This document shows, piece after piece, positions 48,019 through 56,020 of a stretch of 64,000 bases of DNA; position 1 is the first letter of the stretch; each line of letters opens with the position of its first letter. The translations under genes and the position numbers were made by a program. Source of the stretch: Pseudomonas iridis (GTDB lineage Bacteria; Pseudomonadota; Gammaproteobacteria; Pseudomonadales; Pseudomonadaceae); assembly GCF_017980685.1 (NCBI RefSeq), contig NZ_JACXXO010000001.1:930001-994000 (forward strand). The letters run 5' to 3'. A model generated the notes under the pieces. It saw only the letters and a list, made by a program, of their open reading frames with translations, ran no database searches and was not told the origin of the DNA.

Positions 48019-48222
48019 GTGTCAACTCTCAATGAAATCGCAATGAACCACGCGAGAATGACCAAGGCAAAGGAAGAAGGCTCGACCAAATTAAGTGAAC
48101 GGCAGCTTCAACTACTCGGCGGCTTCGAAATCCCAGCCGTTGATGCGCAACAGCTAATTCCTTCGCGCCTCTTGGTCACACAGGACAGTTCGCTTGATCA
48201 AGGTGCCGGCTATTCGCTCTGA
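48019..48222 (+). CDS. Small hypothetical protein
   Basis: Predicted from GTG with GGAG 7 nt upstream: 67 residues, VSTLNEIAMNHARMTKAKEEGSTKLSERQ..., soluble. It converges with the Rz1 gene and overlaps its 3' end by 13 nt. No family recognised. Confidence 0.45.
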   Translation: MSTLNEIAMNHARMTKAKEEGSTKLSERQLQLLGGFEIPAVDAQQLIPSRLLVTQDSSLDQGAGYSL

Positions 48223-48482
48223 CTGCGCTTGATCTGGGCGTCAACTTGATCGGCACACGTGTCCAGCAGCTTGATGGCCTTGTCCTTGAGCTCCCACACG
48301 TCGCCGTTGTATCGAAGGTCGGCGTCATCGTGGTCTACCCGCTCGCAGGGGATCAGCTCAGGGGCTTCAATTCTTACGGCCTTTGTCTGGGTTACCAGCG
48401 CTGGCTTTCCCGCGCAGGCCGTCAGGCAGAGGCTGAGCAGCCCAGTCACGAACAGGCTTGCTGTTGCGCTTGAGTTCTTCAA
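48210..48482 (-). CDS. Rz1-like outer-membrane spanin
   Basis: The 90-residue lipoprotein begins within the Rz gene in another frame and extends beyond it. It has a signal sequence and lipobox (SLFVTGLLSLCLTAC). The likely start is TTG at 48482, with AGGA 6 nt upstream; no ATG is available nearby. Together with Rz it fuses inner and outer membranes at lysis. The C-terminal part (ELKDKAIKLLDTCADQVDAQIKRSQSE) is helical. Confidence 0.8.
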   Translation of the reverse strand: MKNSSATASLFVTGLLSLCLTACAGKPALVTQTKAVRIEAPELIPCERVDHDDADLRYNGDVWELKDKAIKLLDTCADQVDAQIKRSQSE

Positions 48483-48744
48483 AGTCTTTCCTCGCCTTCT
48501 CGGCTTTCTTCTCGCTGGCCTTGATACGCTTGGCCAGATCGGCGGTGTAGTCGGCGTTGCGCTTGGCTTCTGCTCGCAGCGTGGTGATCGTGGCCTGGCT
48601 CTCCGTGTTCGCCTTAATGGCGTCATTCTTGCTTCGGGACTCAGCCTCCACCTCGCTACGTAGAGCGACGACGCGTGACTGCTGGATACCGATGAGCAAG
48701 ATCCCCACCAATGCGATGATGATTGCAGCAGCGAAGGCCTTCAT
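48367..48744 (-). CDS. Rz-like inner-membrane spanin
   Basis: The 125-residue protein has an N-terminal membrane anchor (MKAFAAAIIIALVGILLIGI) followed by a periplasmic coiled coil rich in Lys, Glu and Ala. The ATG overlaps the holin stop (ATGA). It carries the Rz1 gene in its 3' half, the classic nested arrangement. Unlike the spanin fragment at 27434 it is full length. Confidence 0.85.
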   Translation of the reverse strand: MKAFAAAIIIALVGILLIGIQQSRVVALRSEVEAESRSKNDAIKANTESQATITTLRAEAKRNADYTADLAKRIKASEKKAEKARKDFEELKRNSKPVRDWAAQPLPDGLRGKASAGNPDKGRKN

Positions 48745-49064
48745 GCCGCATCTGCCTTGCGACCGAGGAACCTGATGATCAGGTCTCGGATCGCTGTGAC
48801 ACCGATGAAGCCAATAGCACCTCCAGCTGCAACGGAAAGGCTCGGCGGCCATTCCATCCATTCAATGATGCTGCTGGCAGAAAGGCTGAGCGCGCCACAT
48901 ATCAACGCCTCGAAGACGATCCGCCATTTGTTTGGCTCTTTGGCTTCGTACAGCACGCGCAACAGAGTAATGGTGAAGGCCATGATGGCGCCCTGCCAAA
49001 GCGGCGTGGAAAGGACCAGCCAGACCTGCGCCCAAAAGTCAGGATTTTTATCCGGCATCTTCAT
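48741..49064 (-). CDS. Holin
   Basis: The 107-residue protein begins MKMPDKNPDFWAQVWLVLSTPLWQGAIMAFTITLLRVLYE and shows three hydrophobic segments. This matches the phage holin family often called LydA/HP1-like. It should permeabilise the inner membrane to release the endolysin, here probably the distant SleB protein. Confidence 0.85.
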   Translation of the reverse strand: MKMPDKNPDFWAQVWLVLSTPLWQGAIMAFTITLLRVLYEAKEPNKWRIVFEALICGALSLSASSIIEWMEWPPSLSVAAGGAIGFIGVTAIRDLIIRFLGRKADAA

Positions 49065-49088
49065 TTCTCTGCTCGCTTCTGAGCGACG

Positions 49089-49694
49089 TCATACGGGCGT
49101 GGTCTTTTGTTCGCGAGACAGCCCGTGATATTGATGGAAGCCATGCTGCTTTTCGCTAATCCTTCGGGCAGCGACAGCATCCTCAAACGAGTCGTGGTAA
49201 CCGAGAAAAGTGATCACTCCACCAGAGGTGATTTTCGCCTCCCACTTTCGCTTCTCTGGATTCCAGCGAACGCCCATCACGCCGGTGCGATTGTCTCGGC
49301 GCATCGTTATATTTTTTTGATTTTCGGCATGCTCTACCAGGCGAAGATTCGCCAAACGATTATCCCTGCCATCGCCGTTGATGTGGTCGATAACTAGGGT
49401 GTCGTCGATGCTTCCGTGAACGATCACCCAGATGAGCCGGTGGGCATGGTAGAAACGACCCTTCACGCTTACCTGGGTATATTCCTTACCGGGGCTGAGC
49501 TTTCTAGTTCCAGCCACCACTCCTGACCGGGTCGAGTTCCACGCCTTAGTGTGCGCATCCGATGAGCCGCCAAGCAGAGGCTTTAACTTCCAGCGCAACA
49601 AGCCTGTATCAGGCTCGTACTCGAGCATCGCACACAGATCTGCTTGGCTCAGGCTGATTGGCCTTGCCATGGATTTTCTTGGCATGGACTTCAT
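49089..49694 (-). CDS. HNH endonuclease with AP2 DNA-binding domain (homing-type)
   Basis: The 201-residue protein has a central HNH_3 region (YHAHRLIWVIVHGSIDDTLVIDHINGDGRDNRLANLRLVEHAENQKN) and a C-terminal AP2-like domain (GVMGVRWNPEKRKWEAKI...FLGYHDSFEDAVAAR). GGGAGG precedes the chosen ATG. This is the architecture of free-standing homing endonucleases. It lies between the antiterminator-like gene and the holin, where an insertion would be tolerated. Confidence 0.9.
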   Translation of the reverse strand: MKSMPRKSMARPISLSQADLCAMLEYEPDTGLLRWKLKPLLGGSSDAHTKAWNSTRSGVVAGTRKLSPGKEYTQVSVKGRFYHAHRLIWVIVHGSIDDTLVIDHINGDGRDNRLANLRLVEHAENQKNITMRRDNRTGVMGVRWNPEKRKWEAKITSGGVITFLGYHDSFEDAVAARRISEKQHGFHQYHGLSREQKTTPV

Positions 49695-49781
49695 CCGGCT
49701 TCCTCCCTTGTGGGGAGCGTAATAAACTCGGCCCCAACAGCACTCCCAGCTCAGGGCTATGGGTGTGGGGAGCCGAAAACG

Positions 49782-49806
49782 AAAAACCCCGGCTAATGCC
49801 GAGGTC
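49782..49806 (-). terminator. Terminator upstream of the HNH/lysis genes
   Basis: On the minus strand ACCTCGGC and GCCGGGGT pair (one mismatch) around a 4-nt loop, followed by TTTTT. It lies upstream of the lysis and structural genes, where an antiterminator would need to act. Confidence 0.65.
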
Positions 49807-49911
49807 AAAAATAAGGTGATCCTGACCAGCCAGGACCCAGCAGTCGTTCAATAATTTTGGAATCTTTGCAAACGCAGTCGATCACTACCTCAGACGCAAA
49901 AGGGAGGCGGC

Positions 49912-50166
49912 ATGAGCATCGACATTTTCACTATTCAGTATCTGCTACACGGCGAACCAAAAACCTTCGTCATCAGAACGAAAGGCATGAACACCGCTGA
50001 CGCATGGCATTGGGCAAGCTGCGATGTCGGTATCGCGCCGATTCCAAAACCTGGTCGACCGCCTCTTAAAAAGTTTTCCAAACCGATGGCCGAAAGATAT
50101 GGCATCGCCGATGTACGGTGGCGAGCATCTGAATCGGTCGACTGGTCGGATACGGCCACGTCGTGA
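49912..50166 (+). CDS. Small hypothetical Pseudomonas protein
   Basis: 84 residues (MSIDIFTIQYLLHGEPKTFVIRTKGMNTADAWHWASCDVG...), with GGGAGG just before the ATG. The sequence resembles a Pseudomonas-restricted family of short proteins of unknown function, often found in phages. It is on the plus strand, opposite to the late genes. Confidence 0.6.
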   Translation: MSIDIFTIQYLLHGEPKTFVIRTKGMNTADAWHWASCDVGIAPIPKPGRPPLKKFSKPMAERYGIADVRWRASESVDWSDTATS

Positions 50167-50364
50167 TTGTGGATATGAGAATACCCAAGGAGGCGCTTAC
50201 TAGAATTCGGTGAGGGACTTTCCCCTCCTGTCCGTCAGCACTACTCCAGGGTAATGGAGCAGGAGTACGCTGACTGCCGGTGTTTATCGCACCACCGTAC
50301 TGACCGGCTTATCGGTGTCCAGACATCCCCAAAGGGCCACTCTGGCAATGGTCATCAACAACAT
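50167..50364. other. Non-coding stretch with a strong hairpin
   Basis: No gene is seen. It contains an inverted repeat at 50234-50274: GTCAGC..TACTCC pairs with GGAGTA..GCTGAC around a 14-nt loop that itself can pair weakly. It lies next to the tRNA-like gene and may belong to a non-coding RNA or mark the tRNA transcript end. Confidence 0.4.
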
Positions 50365-50450
50365 TGGCGGAAGGTGAAAGAGTCGAACTCTTACCGTTTC
50401 CGATAGCTCCGGGTTCAAACCGGATTGCCCACCACTGGGCGCCACCTTCC
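50365..50450 (-). tRNA. tRNA-Ser(UGA)-like gene, phage-encoded
   Basis: The 86-nt minus-strand sequence begins GGAAGGT and ends ACCTTCC-G-CCA, a 7-bp acceptor with the serine discriminator G and encoded CCA. The D-arm is GCCC-AGTGGT-GGGC. The anticodon arm TCCGG-TTTGAAC-CCGGA gives anticodon TGA. A long variable arm (ATCG-GAAA-CGGT) fits serine. The T-arm (AAGAG-TTCGACT-CTTTC) has one A-C mismatch, and there are three bases instead of two before the D-stem, so activity is uncertain. Confidence 0.75.
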
Positions 50451-50516
50451 TAAAACTGTCTAAACGGCTAGGTCCTAAGGTATCTTGCGCGCCTTATTGA
50501 CCAGGAGATTCTCGTG

Positions 50517-50756
50517 ATGAGGGTAAAACGCACATTGGAAACTGATCGGTTTGAGGTTCAAAACGATGCAGGGAAAATCTACACCATCGTTGAAGAGACT
50601 CAGCAGAACGGGATCATCTCGAAAGGCAGCACGGAGTGGGAAAACGGAGCTAAATCCTATCGGATCGTGGATAACGGCTATTCCACTAGGCTCAGCGAGA
50701 CGACGTTTCATAACTCTAGAACAGGCGAAACCTTGACTCGCACTTTGCGCGACTGA
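50517..50756 (+). CDS. Small hypothetical protein
   Basis: 79 residues from the ATG (MRVKRTLETDRFEVQNDAGKIYTIVEETQQNGIIS...), beta-rich. A GTG one codon earlier is equally possible; AGGAG lies 6-9 nt upstream. A terminator follows. It is on the plus strand, separate from the late operon, and could be a lysogen-expressed gene. No family recognised. Confidence 0.6.
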   Translation: MRVKRTLETDRFEVQNDAGKIYTIVEETQQNGIISKGSTEWENGAKSYRIVDNGYSTRLSETTFHNSRTGETLTRTLRD

Positions 50757-50800
50757 GCCCCTGAACCTGCAGGCTTCGTCACTAATGCTTACCGGTATAA

Positions 50801-50829
50801 AAAAGCCCAACACGATGGTTGGGCTTTGT
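50801..50829 (+). terminator. Terminator after the small plus-strand gene
   Basis: AAGCCCAAC (50803-50811) and GTTGGGCTT (50818-50826) form a perfect 9-bp stem, flanked by A-run and T-rich sequence, so it can act on both strands. The minus-strand late transcript would also have to pass it. Confidence 0.75.
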
Positions 50830-50901
50830 CTGTTGTGTCGCGCTTGAAAAGCTGAACACGGTGCCATGAAAACAGGTGTTTATCCGCGTGGAAAGACTTT
50901 T

Positions 50902-51291
50902 TTACGCAGCCTCTCGAACTCGTTCCAGCGCGCAGTCAACCCAAGCCACGCCGGCCTTGATCACTTCCCGCGCTTTGGCTTCTCCGATCCCGGCCGCCCG
51001 GGCAATTCGCAGAGCAGGCCACTTGGCTCCAAAGTAAAGCCAGATGAAGTCGCCCATCTGCGTATCTCGACTGATCAGGCGGGCCACTGCGCCGTCGACG
51101 ATCAGCGCTAGGTCATCGGTCAGGCTGTATTCCTTCACCCCACCAGTGCACGGCGTGTTGTCTCGAATCAGCGCATACAACGGCGACACGTAGCTCGGAA
51201 CTCCCATGCCGTCCATGCGCCAGAAGCCCCACTGTTCCAGCAGCCACTCAGTGTCGCCCAGAGCCTTGCCCACGTACGTTCGTTTTTTCAT
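50902..51291 (-). CDS. Phage antitermination protein Q-like
   Basis: The 129-residue protein resembles the antitermination Q family (Phage_antitermQ): WLLEQWGFWRMDG near the start and GDFIWLYFGAKWPALRIARAAGIGEAKAREVIKAGVAWVDCAL at the end. It is the last gene of the early operon, immediately before the late region, and would allow late transcription through the terminators at 50801 and 49782. Confidence 0.78.
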   Translation of the reverse strand: MKKRTYVGKALGDTEWLLEQWGFWRMDGMGVPSYVSPLYALIRDNTPCTGGVKEYSLTDDLALIVDGAVARLISRDTQMGDFIWLYFGAKWPALRIARAAGIGEAKAREVIKAGVAWVDCALERVREAA

Positions 51292-51572
51292 GCTGCCTTC
51301 CTCGGGCTTGGCTCATCCATGCCGAACAGCTCCCGAAGCAGCTTGTTGGCGATCTTGTTTTTTGCGTTGCCTTCAGTGATCCAGCGCCGGGCGAACTCCT
51401 CGAAACCCAGGTTGGCGCGGGACGCGTGCCAGTCGGCAATAATGTCCATGAACGCCGCCGACCCGATCCGGCCATTGGTCTTTTCCAAAAGCAGGCGATT
51501 GCCCTGTTTCAGGAACTGGCACTCGACTGGGGTCAAGCTTTTGCGCGGCAGCGCCGCTGTTACGTTGTTCAT
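51288..51572 (-). CDS. NinX/NinE-region-like hypothetical protein
   Basis: 94 residues (MNNVTAALPRKSLTPVECQFLKQGNRLLLEKTNGRIGSAAFMDIIADWHASRANLGFEEFARRW...). The ATG overlaps the upstream stop and the stop overlaps the antiterminator start, both by 4 nt. Gene position corresponds to the nin region of lambdoid phages. No firm family. Confidence 0.7.
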   Translation of the reverse strand: MNNVTAALPRKSLTPVECQFLKQGNRLLLEKTNGRIGSAAFMDIIADWHASRANLGFEEFARRWITEGNAKNKIANKLLRELFGMDEPSPRKAA

Positions 51573-52207
51573 AGCGTGGCACTCCGAACTTCCAGATATT
51601 CGTTGGCACTGATGTTGTTGCGCGATTGGGCGGAGACAGCAAAGCTCCACGTGCGATACGCGTCCGCCGGAGAACTGCCGATACCCACCCAAGGGTTGTC
51701 CTTGACGAAGCACCAGTAGGTGGACTGACGACCGATGATCGTTACCTTCGGAAGGCGTCCGGTGAACCCGATCTTGTGCTGAGCCAGCCAACCCTCGACG
51801 GCCGGCCAAATGATCGCTTGCTCGGCTTTGGCGAATGCCCCCTTTCCACCGGTGCTGTAAACCTCAGCGAGCCCATAGTCTTGGTTCGCCACCCACAGAA
51901 TGAAACCGGTAGGCACGTGCCCGAGTTCGTACCCCTTCATCTTCCAAACCCAGTCTTCCGGAAAGTCACGGATCGAGGCGGCAATGCGCTCGGCTTCCGG
52001 GTATTTGGGCGCTTTCACAAGCACCGCACCTTTCGGGAGAATTTGTGCCTTGCCGTGTTCCAGCGATAGCGGCTGTTCAACCTCCACTTTCATTGTTTCG
52101 TCAGTTGGCGAACCAGCGCTCTGGGGCAAGCGAACGAAGACATTGCCCGGTTCGAGCGATCTATCACCGGTCAACCGGCGAAACAGTTTTTGCAGTTCGG
52201 AGATCAT
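51569..52207 (-). CDS. Hypothetical phage protein between helicase and nin-like region
   Basis: 212 residues from MISELQKLFRRLTGDRSLEPGNVFVRLPQSAG. The second half (GFILWVANQDYGLAEVYSTGG and TYWCFVKDNPWVGIGSSPADAYRTW) is Trp/Tyr-rich and looks like a compact alpha/beta domain. No family recognised. Linked by 4-nt overlaps to the helicase and the next gene, so a replication-related role is possible. Confidence 0.7.
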   Translation of the reverse strand: MISELQKLFRRLTGDRSLEPGNVFVRLPQSAGSPTDETMKVEVEQPLSLEHGKAQILPKGAVLVKAPKYPEAERIAASIRDFPEDWVWKMKGYELGHVPTGFILWVANQDYGLAEVYSTGGKGAFAKAEQAIIWPAVEGWLAQHKIGFTGRLPKVTIIGRQSTYWCFVKDNPWVGIGSSPADAYRTWSFAVSAQSRNNISANEYLEVRSATL

Positions 52208-53598
52208 GCCTTTTTCCTCCCTTTGTACTGTTCGGAGAAGGGGCGGGCGATTTCCACCTCTTCCTGGGTGGGCTCGCGGCCCGCAAAGTTTACGAAACGG
52301 CCAAATTGACCTTGGCGCTGTACTAGGCATGAGCCAGCTTCCGCCTGGCGTCCCTTGTCGAGGATCAGCTCAGTAACTCCCTGTTCTCCCATTTCAGACT
52401 CTCGGTCGTAGTGCACCAAGATCACCGCGTCCGCATCCTGCTCGATCTGGCCACTCTCCTTGAGGTCGCTCGCTTGCGGCTTCTTGTTGGTCCGATTAGC
52501 CGGGCCACGGTTTAATTGAGCGAGCACCAGTATCGGGATGGCGAGCTCTCGACTGAGGTTCATGATTGCGATGGACACCTTGGCCACCGCATCCGCCCGG
52601 TTCTGTGACTTCCCATCACTCCCCACGATCTGCACGTAGTCGATCATCAGGATGTCCAGCCCGACCTCGCGGCGAAGCTTGAGCGCTTCGGCGCGAATCG
52701 CCGGCATCGTCAGCCCTGGCGTGTCCAGCAGGTAGAGTTCGGCATCTTTGATTTTTCCGGCCGCAACGCCGATCCGTGTCCACTCTTCCTGCTCCAGGCA
52801 CTTGACCTCATCCATCCGGCGCAGATCTACGCCGCCCAGACTCGCGATCGTTCTCAACGTCAGTTGCTCGCCCGGCATTTCGAGACTGACAACCAGTCCG
52901 ACGCCGCGACCTTGGGTGGCAACGTGATTCATGATCTGCAGGCCCAGCATCGTCTTGCCGCTACCAGGGCGACCGCCTATCACCACCATCGACTTCTGGC
53001 GCAGAAAGCCAATCAGCTTGTCGAGTTCCGCAAGCCCGGTGGATAGTTTCGGTGGCGCCCGATCGTTGAGCACGTCATCCATGTGGTCGAGCACCGACGG
53101 CAATACGTCGCTCATGCGCTTGTAACCGGCCTTGCCGGATGCTTGCAGGTCTCGCAGGTCCGCCAGCGCCAGGCCGCATTGATCGAGGATTTCATCCGCC
53201 GGAAGATCATCGTCGACGCAGGTGTCAACGATGCGCCCGAGGTCACGAAACTGGCGCACCAGCGCCCACTTCCTAACGGTCTGGGCGTAACTCTTCCAGT
53301 TAGCAGATGACGGAACGCCCCGGCAAATATCGATGGTGTATTGCAGGGTGGATGCTCCGCTTGGCAGGTAGCGCTGTATTGACCCGAGAGTCACTGCGTC
53401 AACTGGCATCCGCTGCCCATGGCAGTCGCAAATCACATCGAACAGCGCCGCGTTATCTTCGTGCCAAAAGTCGGCCGACTTCATCTGCAGGATGATCTCG
53501 TCCAGCATTCCGGCGCTTTGATTGAGCGAGGCAATCATGATTGCGCCCAGCACGCCCTGTTCTGCCTCAATGCGGTAATACTTGTCCTCTTGGTTCAT
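52204..53598 (-). CDS. DnaB-type replicative helicase
   Basis: The 464-residue protein has an N-terminal DnaB domain (EAEQGVLGAIMIA) and a RecA-like C-terminal motor: Walker A VIGGRPGSGKT near residue 213, DILMIDYVQIVG (Walker B), LAQLNRGPANRTNKKPQASDLKESGQIEQDADAVILVHYD. It unwinds phage DNA at the fork and is probably loaded by the DnaC-like protein encoded just upstream. Confidence 0.93.
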   Translation of the reverse strand: MNQEDKYYRIEAEQGVLGAIMIASLNQSAGMLDEIILQMKSADFWHEDNAALFDVICDCHGQRMPVDAVTLGSIQRYLPSGASTLQYTIDICRGVPSSANWKSYAQTVRKWALVRQFRDLGRIVDTCVDDDLPADEILDQCGLALADLRDLQASGKAGYKRMSDVLPSVLDHMDDVLNDRAPPKLSTGLAELDKLIGFLRQKSMVVIGGRPGSGKTMLGLQIMNHVATQGRGVGLVVSLEMPGEQLTLRTIASLGGVDLRRMDEVKCLEQEEWTRIGVAAGKIKDAELYLLDTPGLTMPAIRAEALKLRREVGLDILMIDYVQIVGSDGKSQNRADAVAKVSIAIMNLSRELAIPILVLAQLNRGPANRTNKKPQASDLKESGQIEQDADAVILVHYDRESEMGEQGVTELILDKGRQAEAGSCLVQRQGQFGRFVNFAGREPTQEEVEIARPFSEQYKGRKKA

Positions 53599-54425
53599 GT
53601 GCGCCCCCGTGCCGAGGCCCAGGTGAAGCCGACCAGCAGCGCTTTGTTTTCGCGTAGCCGGTCCAGCGCCCGGGCTCCGATGTATTGCTCGAGGCTTGGT
53701 GTCGGCTTTCCGTCAGCGTCCTGTTTCGACGTGGCCGGCAGATTGGAGACGACCACAGTGGGGAGAACCATCTGATACCTACGATCAACGATTTCGTGGA
53801 GCACGCCCAACTCGTATTCGCTCCCCTTCTGCGCGCCGATCTCATCGATCACCAACAAATCAAAGCTCGCCAGTTCATTGATCACGTCGCCCTCCGTGTA
53901 ACCGGAGTCCCGCGCCATTGAGCGCTTGAACACTCGAATAATCTCAGCGGCCGTGGTGATCACTGCCACCGCACCGTGCTGGCGAATAACGTGCTGAACG
54001 ATGCCGCTGGCCAAGTGAGTTTTGCCGGTGCCGATATTTCCGCACATGAGTAGATTGCGGCCTGCCTGAAAATGCTCGCCGAAGTTATCGGCATAGCCCC
54101 GGCACGTTTCGAGCGCCTGGATCATGGCCGGTGTGTTGGCTCGATAGGTGGCGAAGGTGCTTTCGGCAAAGCGAGGCGTGATGCCAGAGCCCACCAGCGC
54201 GCTGTTGACGCTTTCCGCTTGCAGGTTGGCCAGCGCCAGCGAATGTTCCTCGCTGGGCCTAGGCGCCACGCGCAGGCCGTGGAATTGGCACTGCTTGCAC
54301 GGACGCACAGCCATCGAACCATCGAACTGCTCAACCTCCGAGCGATCAACCGCGCCGTGCATAGGGCATTCGCCGGCGAAGGTGCGCTGTACAGGCTGGC
54401 GACGGAAATTAGAACGCTGGGCCAT
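53595..54425 (-). CDS. DnaC-type helicase loader
   Basis: The 276-residue AAA+ protein has a Cys-rich N-terminus (CPMHG...CKQCQFHG, possibly zinc-binding), Walker A MCGNIGTGKTHLA near residue 132 and Walker B FDLLVIDEIGAQ. The arginine-finger region is PSLEQYIGARALDRLRENK. It pairs with the next gene, a DnaB-type helicase, and with the upstream initiator-like gene. Confidence 0.9.
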   Translation of the reverse strand: MAQRSNFRRQPVQRTFAGECPMHGAVDRSEVEQFDGSMAVRPCKQCQFHGLRVAPRPSEEHSLALANLQAESVNSALVGSGITPRFAESTFATYRANTPAMIQALETCRGYADNFGEHFQAGRNLLMCGNIGTGKTHLASGIVQHVIRQHGAVAVITTAAEIIRVFKRSMARDSGYTEGDVINELASFDLLVIDEIGAQKGSEYELGVLHEIVDRRYQMVLPTVVVSNLPATSKQDADGKPTPSLEQYIGARALDRLRENKALLVGFTWASARGRT

Positions 54426-55212
54426 GGCCGCCCCCTTGATACATGTCGTCGGTGTGTTGCGGCAGGCTGATGTAGGACGAAGGCTTCCCGTTCTTCGCCC
54501 CAGCGCCTGGCAGAACCGAATCGGGATAGATGTCCGACCAGCTGCTCGTTGTGGACTTATCCAGCACCGCGTCAGGCTCTGGATGGTTGGCCAGCTTCTT
54601 GGCGATCAGCTCGCAGGCACGGAGTGTTAGCGGTGCCCGTTTGGCCTTTCGCATTTCACAGAAATCTGCCCACGCCTTTTCGGAAGCGTTCGCCGGTTTG
54701 GCGGTAAGCGGATCGAACTTCTGGGCTTTCGACTTCCCTCCTTTCTCTGGCGCCCTGTCGCCTTCTTTTTGGTTAAGGATGGTTAATGGGTGGTTAATGG
54801 ATGGATTGGGTGCACGCTGTGCACCCCGTTCGGTCGTGGCGTGCACCCCGTTCGGTTCCGGCGTGCACCCCGTTGTGTCTTCGCGTGCACCCCGTTCAGT
54901 ACGGGGTGCATCCTGTGCACCCCGTGAAAGATCAAGGTCATAGCACACAGGAACGCGATCTCGCTGGGTGATGTACGCCGCGGCAATTGCCTGATTGCCA
55001 CGGCGGATCAGGCCGGCCGACTCCAACTCTCGGAGCCGATATTGAACCGTGCGAGGCGCCAGCCCAGTGTCCAGCGCAAGACTGGAAACAGCAGGAAAAG
55101 CAGCACGTCCGGACTGGTCTGCGTAGTTGGCCAAGCACAATAAAACGTGCCGCGAATGCGACTCGGTGACTTCCTGCTGCGCGAGCGCCCATGCCATGGC
55201 TTGAACGCTCAT
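54409..55212 (-). CDS. Replication initiator-like protein with winged helix (lambda O analogue)
   Basis: The 267-residue protein from MSVQAMAWALAQQEV has an N-terminal helix-turn-helix (TGLAPRTVQYRLRELESAGLIRRG). The centre is a low-complexity region that at DNA level consists of the iterons at 54819-54925. The C-terminal domain (KAWADFCEMRKAKRAPLTLRACELIAKKL) is typical of phage replication proteins. The longer open frame upstream is not used: the ATG at 55212 overlaps the previous stop. Confidence 0.85.
   Translation of the reverse strand: MSVQAMAWALAQQEVTESHSRHVLLCLANYADQSGRAAFPAVSSLALDTGLAPRTVQYRLRELESAGLIRRGNQAIAAAYITQRDRVPVCYDLDLSRGAQDAPRTERGAREDTTGCTPEPNGVHATTERGAQRAPNPSINHPLTILNQKEGDRAPEKGGKSKAQKFDPLTAKPANASEKAWADFCEMRKAKRAPLTLRACELIAKKLANHPEPDAVLDKSTTSSWSDIYPDSVLPGAGAKNGKPSSYISLPQHTDDMYQGGGHGPAF
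54772..54925. other. Candidate phage replication origin with iterons
   Basis: GTGCACCCCGTT occurs at 54819, 54841, 54863 and 54885, exactly 22 bp apart. An inverted copy lies at 54901 and another direct one at 54915. Next to them are three GGTTAA-type repeats (54772-54800). The array lies inside the initiator-like gene, as the origin does in lambda O. Confidence 0.75.
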
Positions 55213-55433
55213 AGCTCCAACTCCCCAGTCACGCGGCGGATGAAGGCGTCGTATCCCTCGGCCATGACCAGCCCCTGATCTTCCAGCGCTTGGCGGTAGG
55301 CCTTGGCCGATCCATACAGAACCCAGCGATCGCGCTCTGGCAGTCCCTTGAAACGGCTGTAGCTCGGCCACGGTCCGGCGATCACCGATACCGGACCCTG
55401 TTCGGTGGATGAGATATGCGGGAGGCGGCTCAT
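55209..55433 (-). CDS. Small hypothetical protein of the early operon
   Basis: 74 residues (MSRLPHISSTEQGPVSVIAGPWPSYSRFKGLPERDRWVLYGSAKAYRQALEDQGLVMAEGYDAFIRRVTGELEL). The ATGA overlaps on both sides support it as a real gene. No family recognised. Confidence 0.75.
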   Translation of the reverse strand: MSRLPHISSTEQGPVSVIAGPWPSYSRFKGLPERDRWVLYGSAKAYRQALEDQGLVMAEGYDAFIRRVTGELEL

Positions 55434-56020
55434 TGCAGAGTCTCCCCTGGCTTGCGGCCAATCCCGGCACCCATGGCTTCCACTGAGCCACCAGACAGAC
55501 GTAACACCAGCAGGCGGAGTGCGGTGGTGGAATCAATGGAGAAAGTGCGTGCCTCATCAAGCGCCAGCCCTGTCGGCGAATGATCCATAATCAGGGTTCG
55601 CGTGCGATTGCTGTAGTTGAACGCTGCGCAAGCCAGTTGTTGATCGGTCAAGCCATCGAACGCTTCGTCAGGCAGACACTCGGCCGGGTACCCGACAACA
55701 GGGATTTTATTTTCTGGACGTGCCTCACCCGCCAGCAAGTGGCGACTCATTGCGTCAAAATGGTCTTTGGCAACCTGGTCTGCATCGTGGCCAGTCCTGC
55801 GCCGAAACAGCACCTTCAATGCATAGAACGCACGGATCAGATCAATGTGCGTGTCACCCTCTTGCTCGATGGTGTACTCGGGCTCGCTAATGACCTCAAG
55901 CGTGTCCTTGACGACCTCGAAGCATTTCAACAACAGCGCGGCGTCATTGTTTTTTTCGAAGAGGGCCTCGTCGATGTGCTCCACTGGCAGCGTCGATGGA
56001 AATTCAATAACGTTTTTCAT
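55430..56020 (-). CDS. Hypothetical protein of the early operon
   Basis: 196 residues (MKNVIEFPSTLPVEHIDEALFEKNNDAALLLKCFEVVKDTLEVI...), acidic N-terminal half, then a basic segment (VLFRRRTGHDADQVAKDHFDAMSRHLL). It has 4-nt overlaps with both neighbours. Function unknown. Confidence 0.78.
   Translation of the reverse strand: MKNVIEFPSTLPVEHIDEALFEKNNDAALLLKCFEVVKDTLEVISEPEYTIEQEGDTHIDLIRAFYALKVLFRRRTGHDADQVAKDHFDAMSRHLLAGEARPENKIPVVGYPAECLPDEAFDGLTDQQLACAAFNYSNRTRTLIMDHSPTGLALDEARTFSIDSTTALRLLVLRLSGGSVEAMGAGIGRKPGETLQ

Noticed and set aside
54813..54925. Repeat array considered as a CRISPR
   Set aside because: The 12-bp units at 22-bp spacing lie inside a coding gene and are far too short for CRISPR repeats; they fit iterons.
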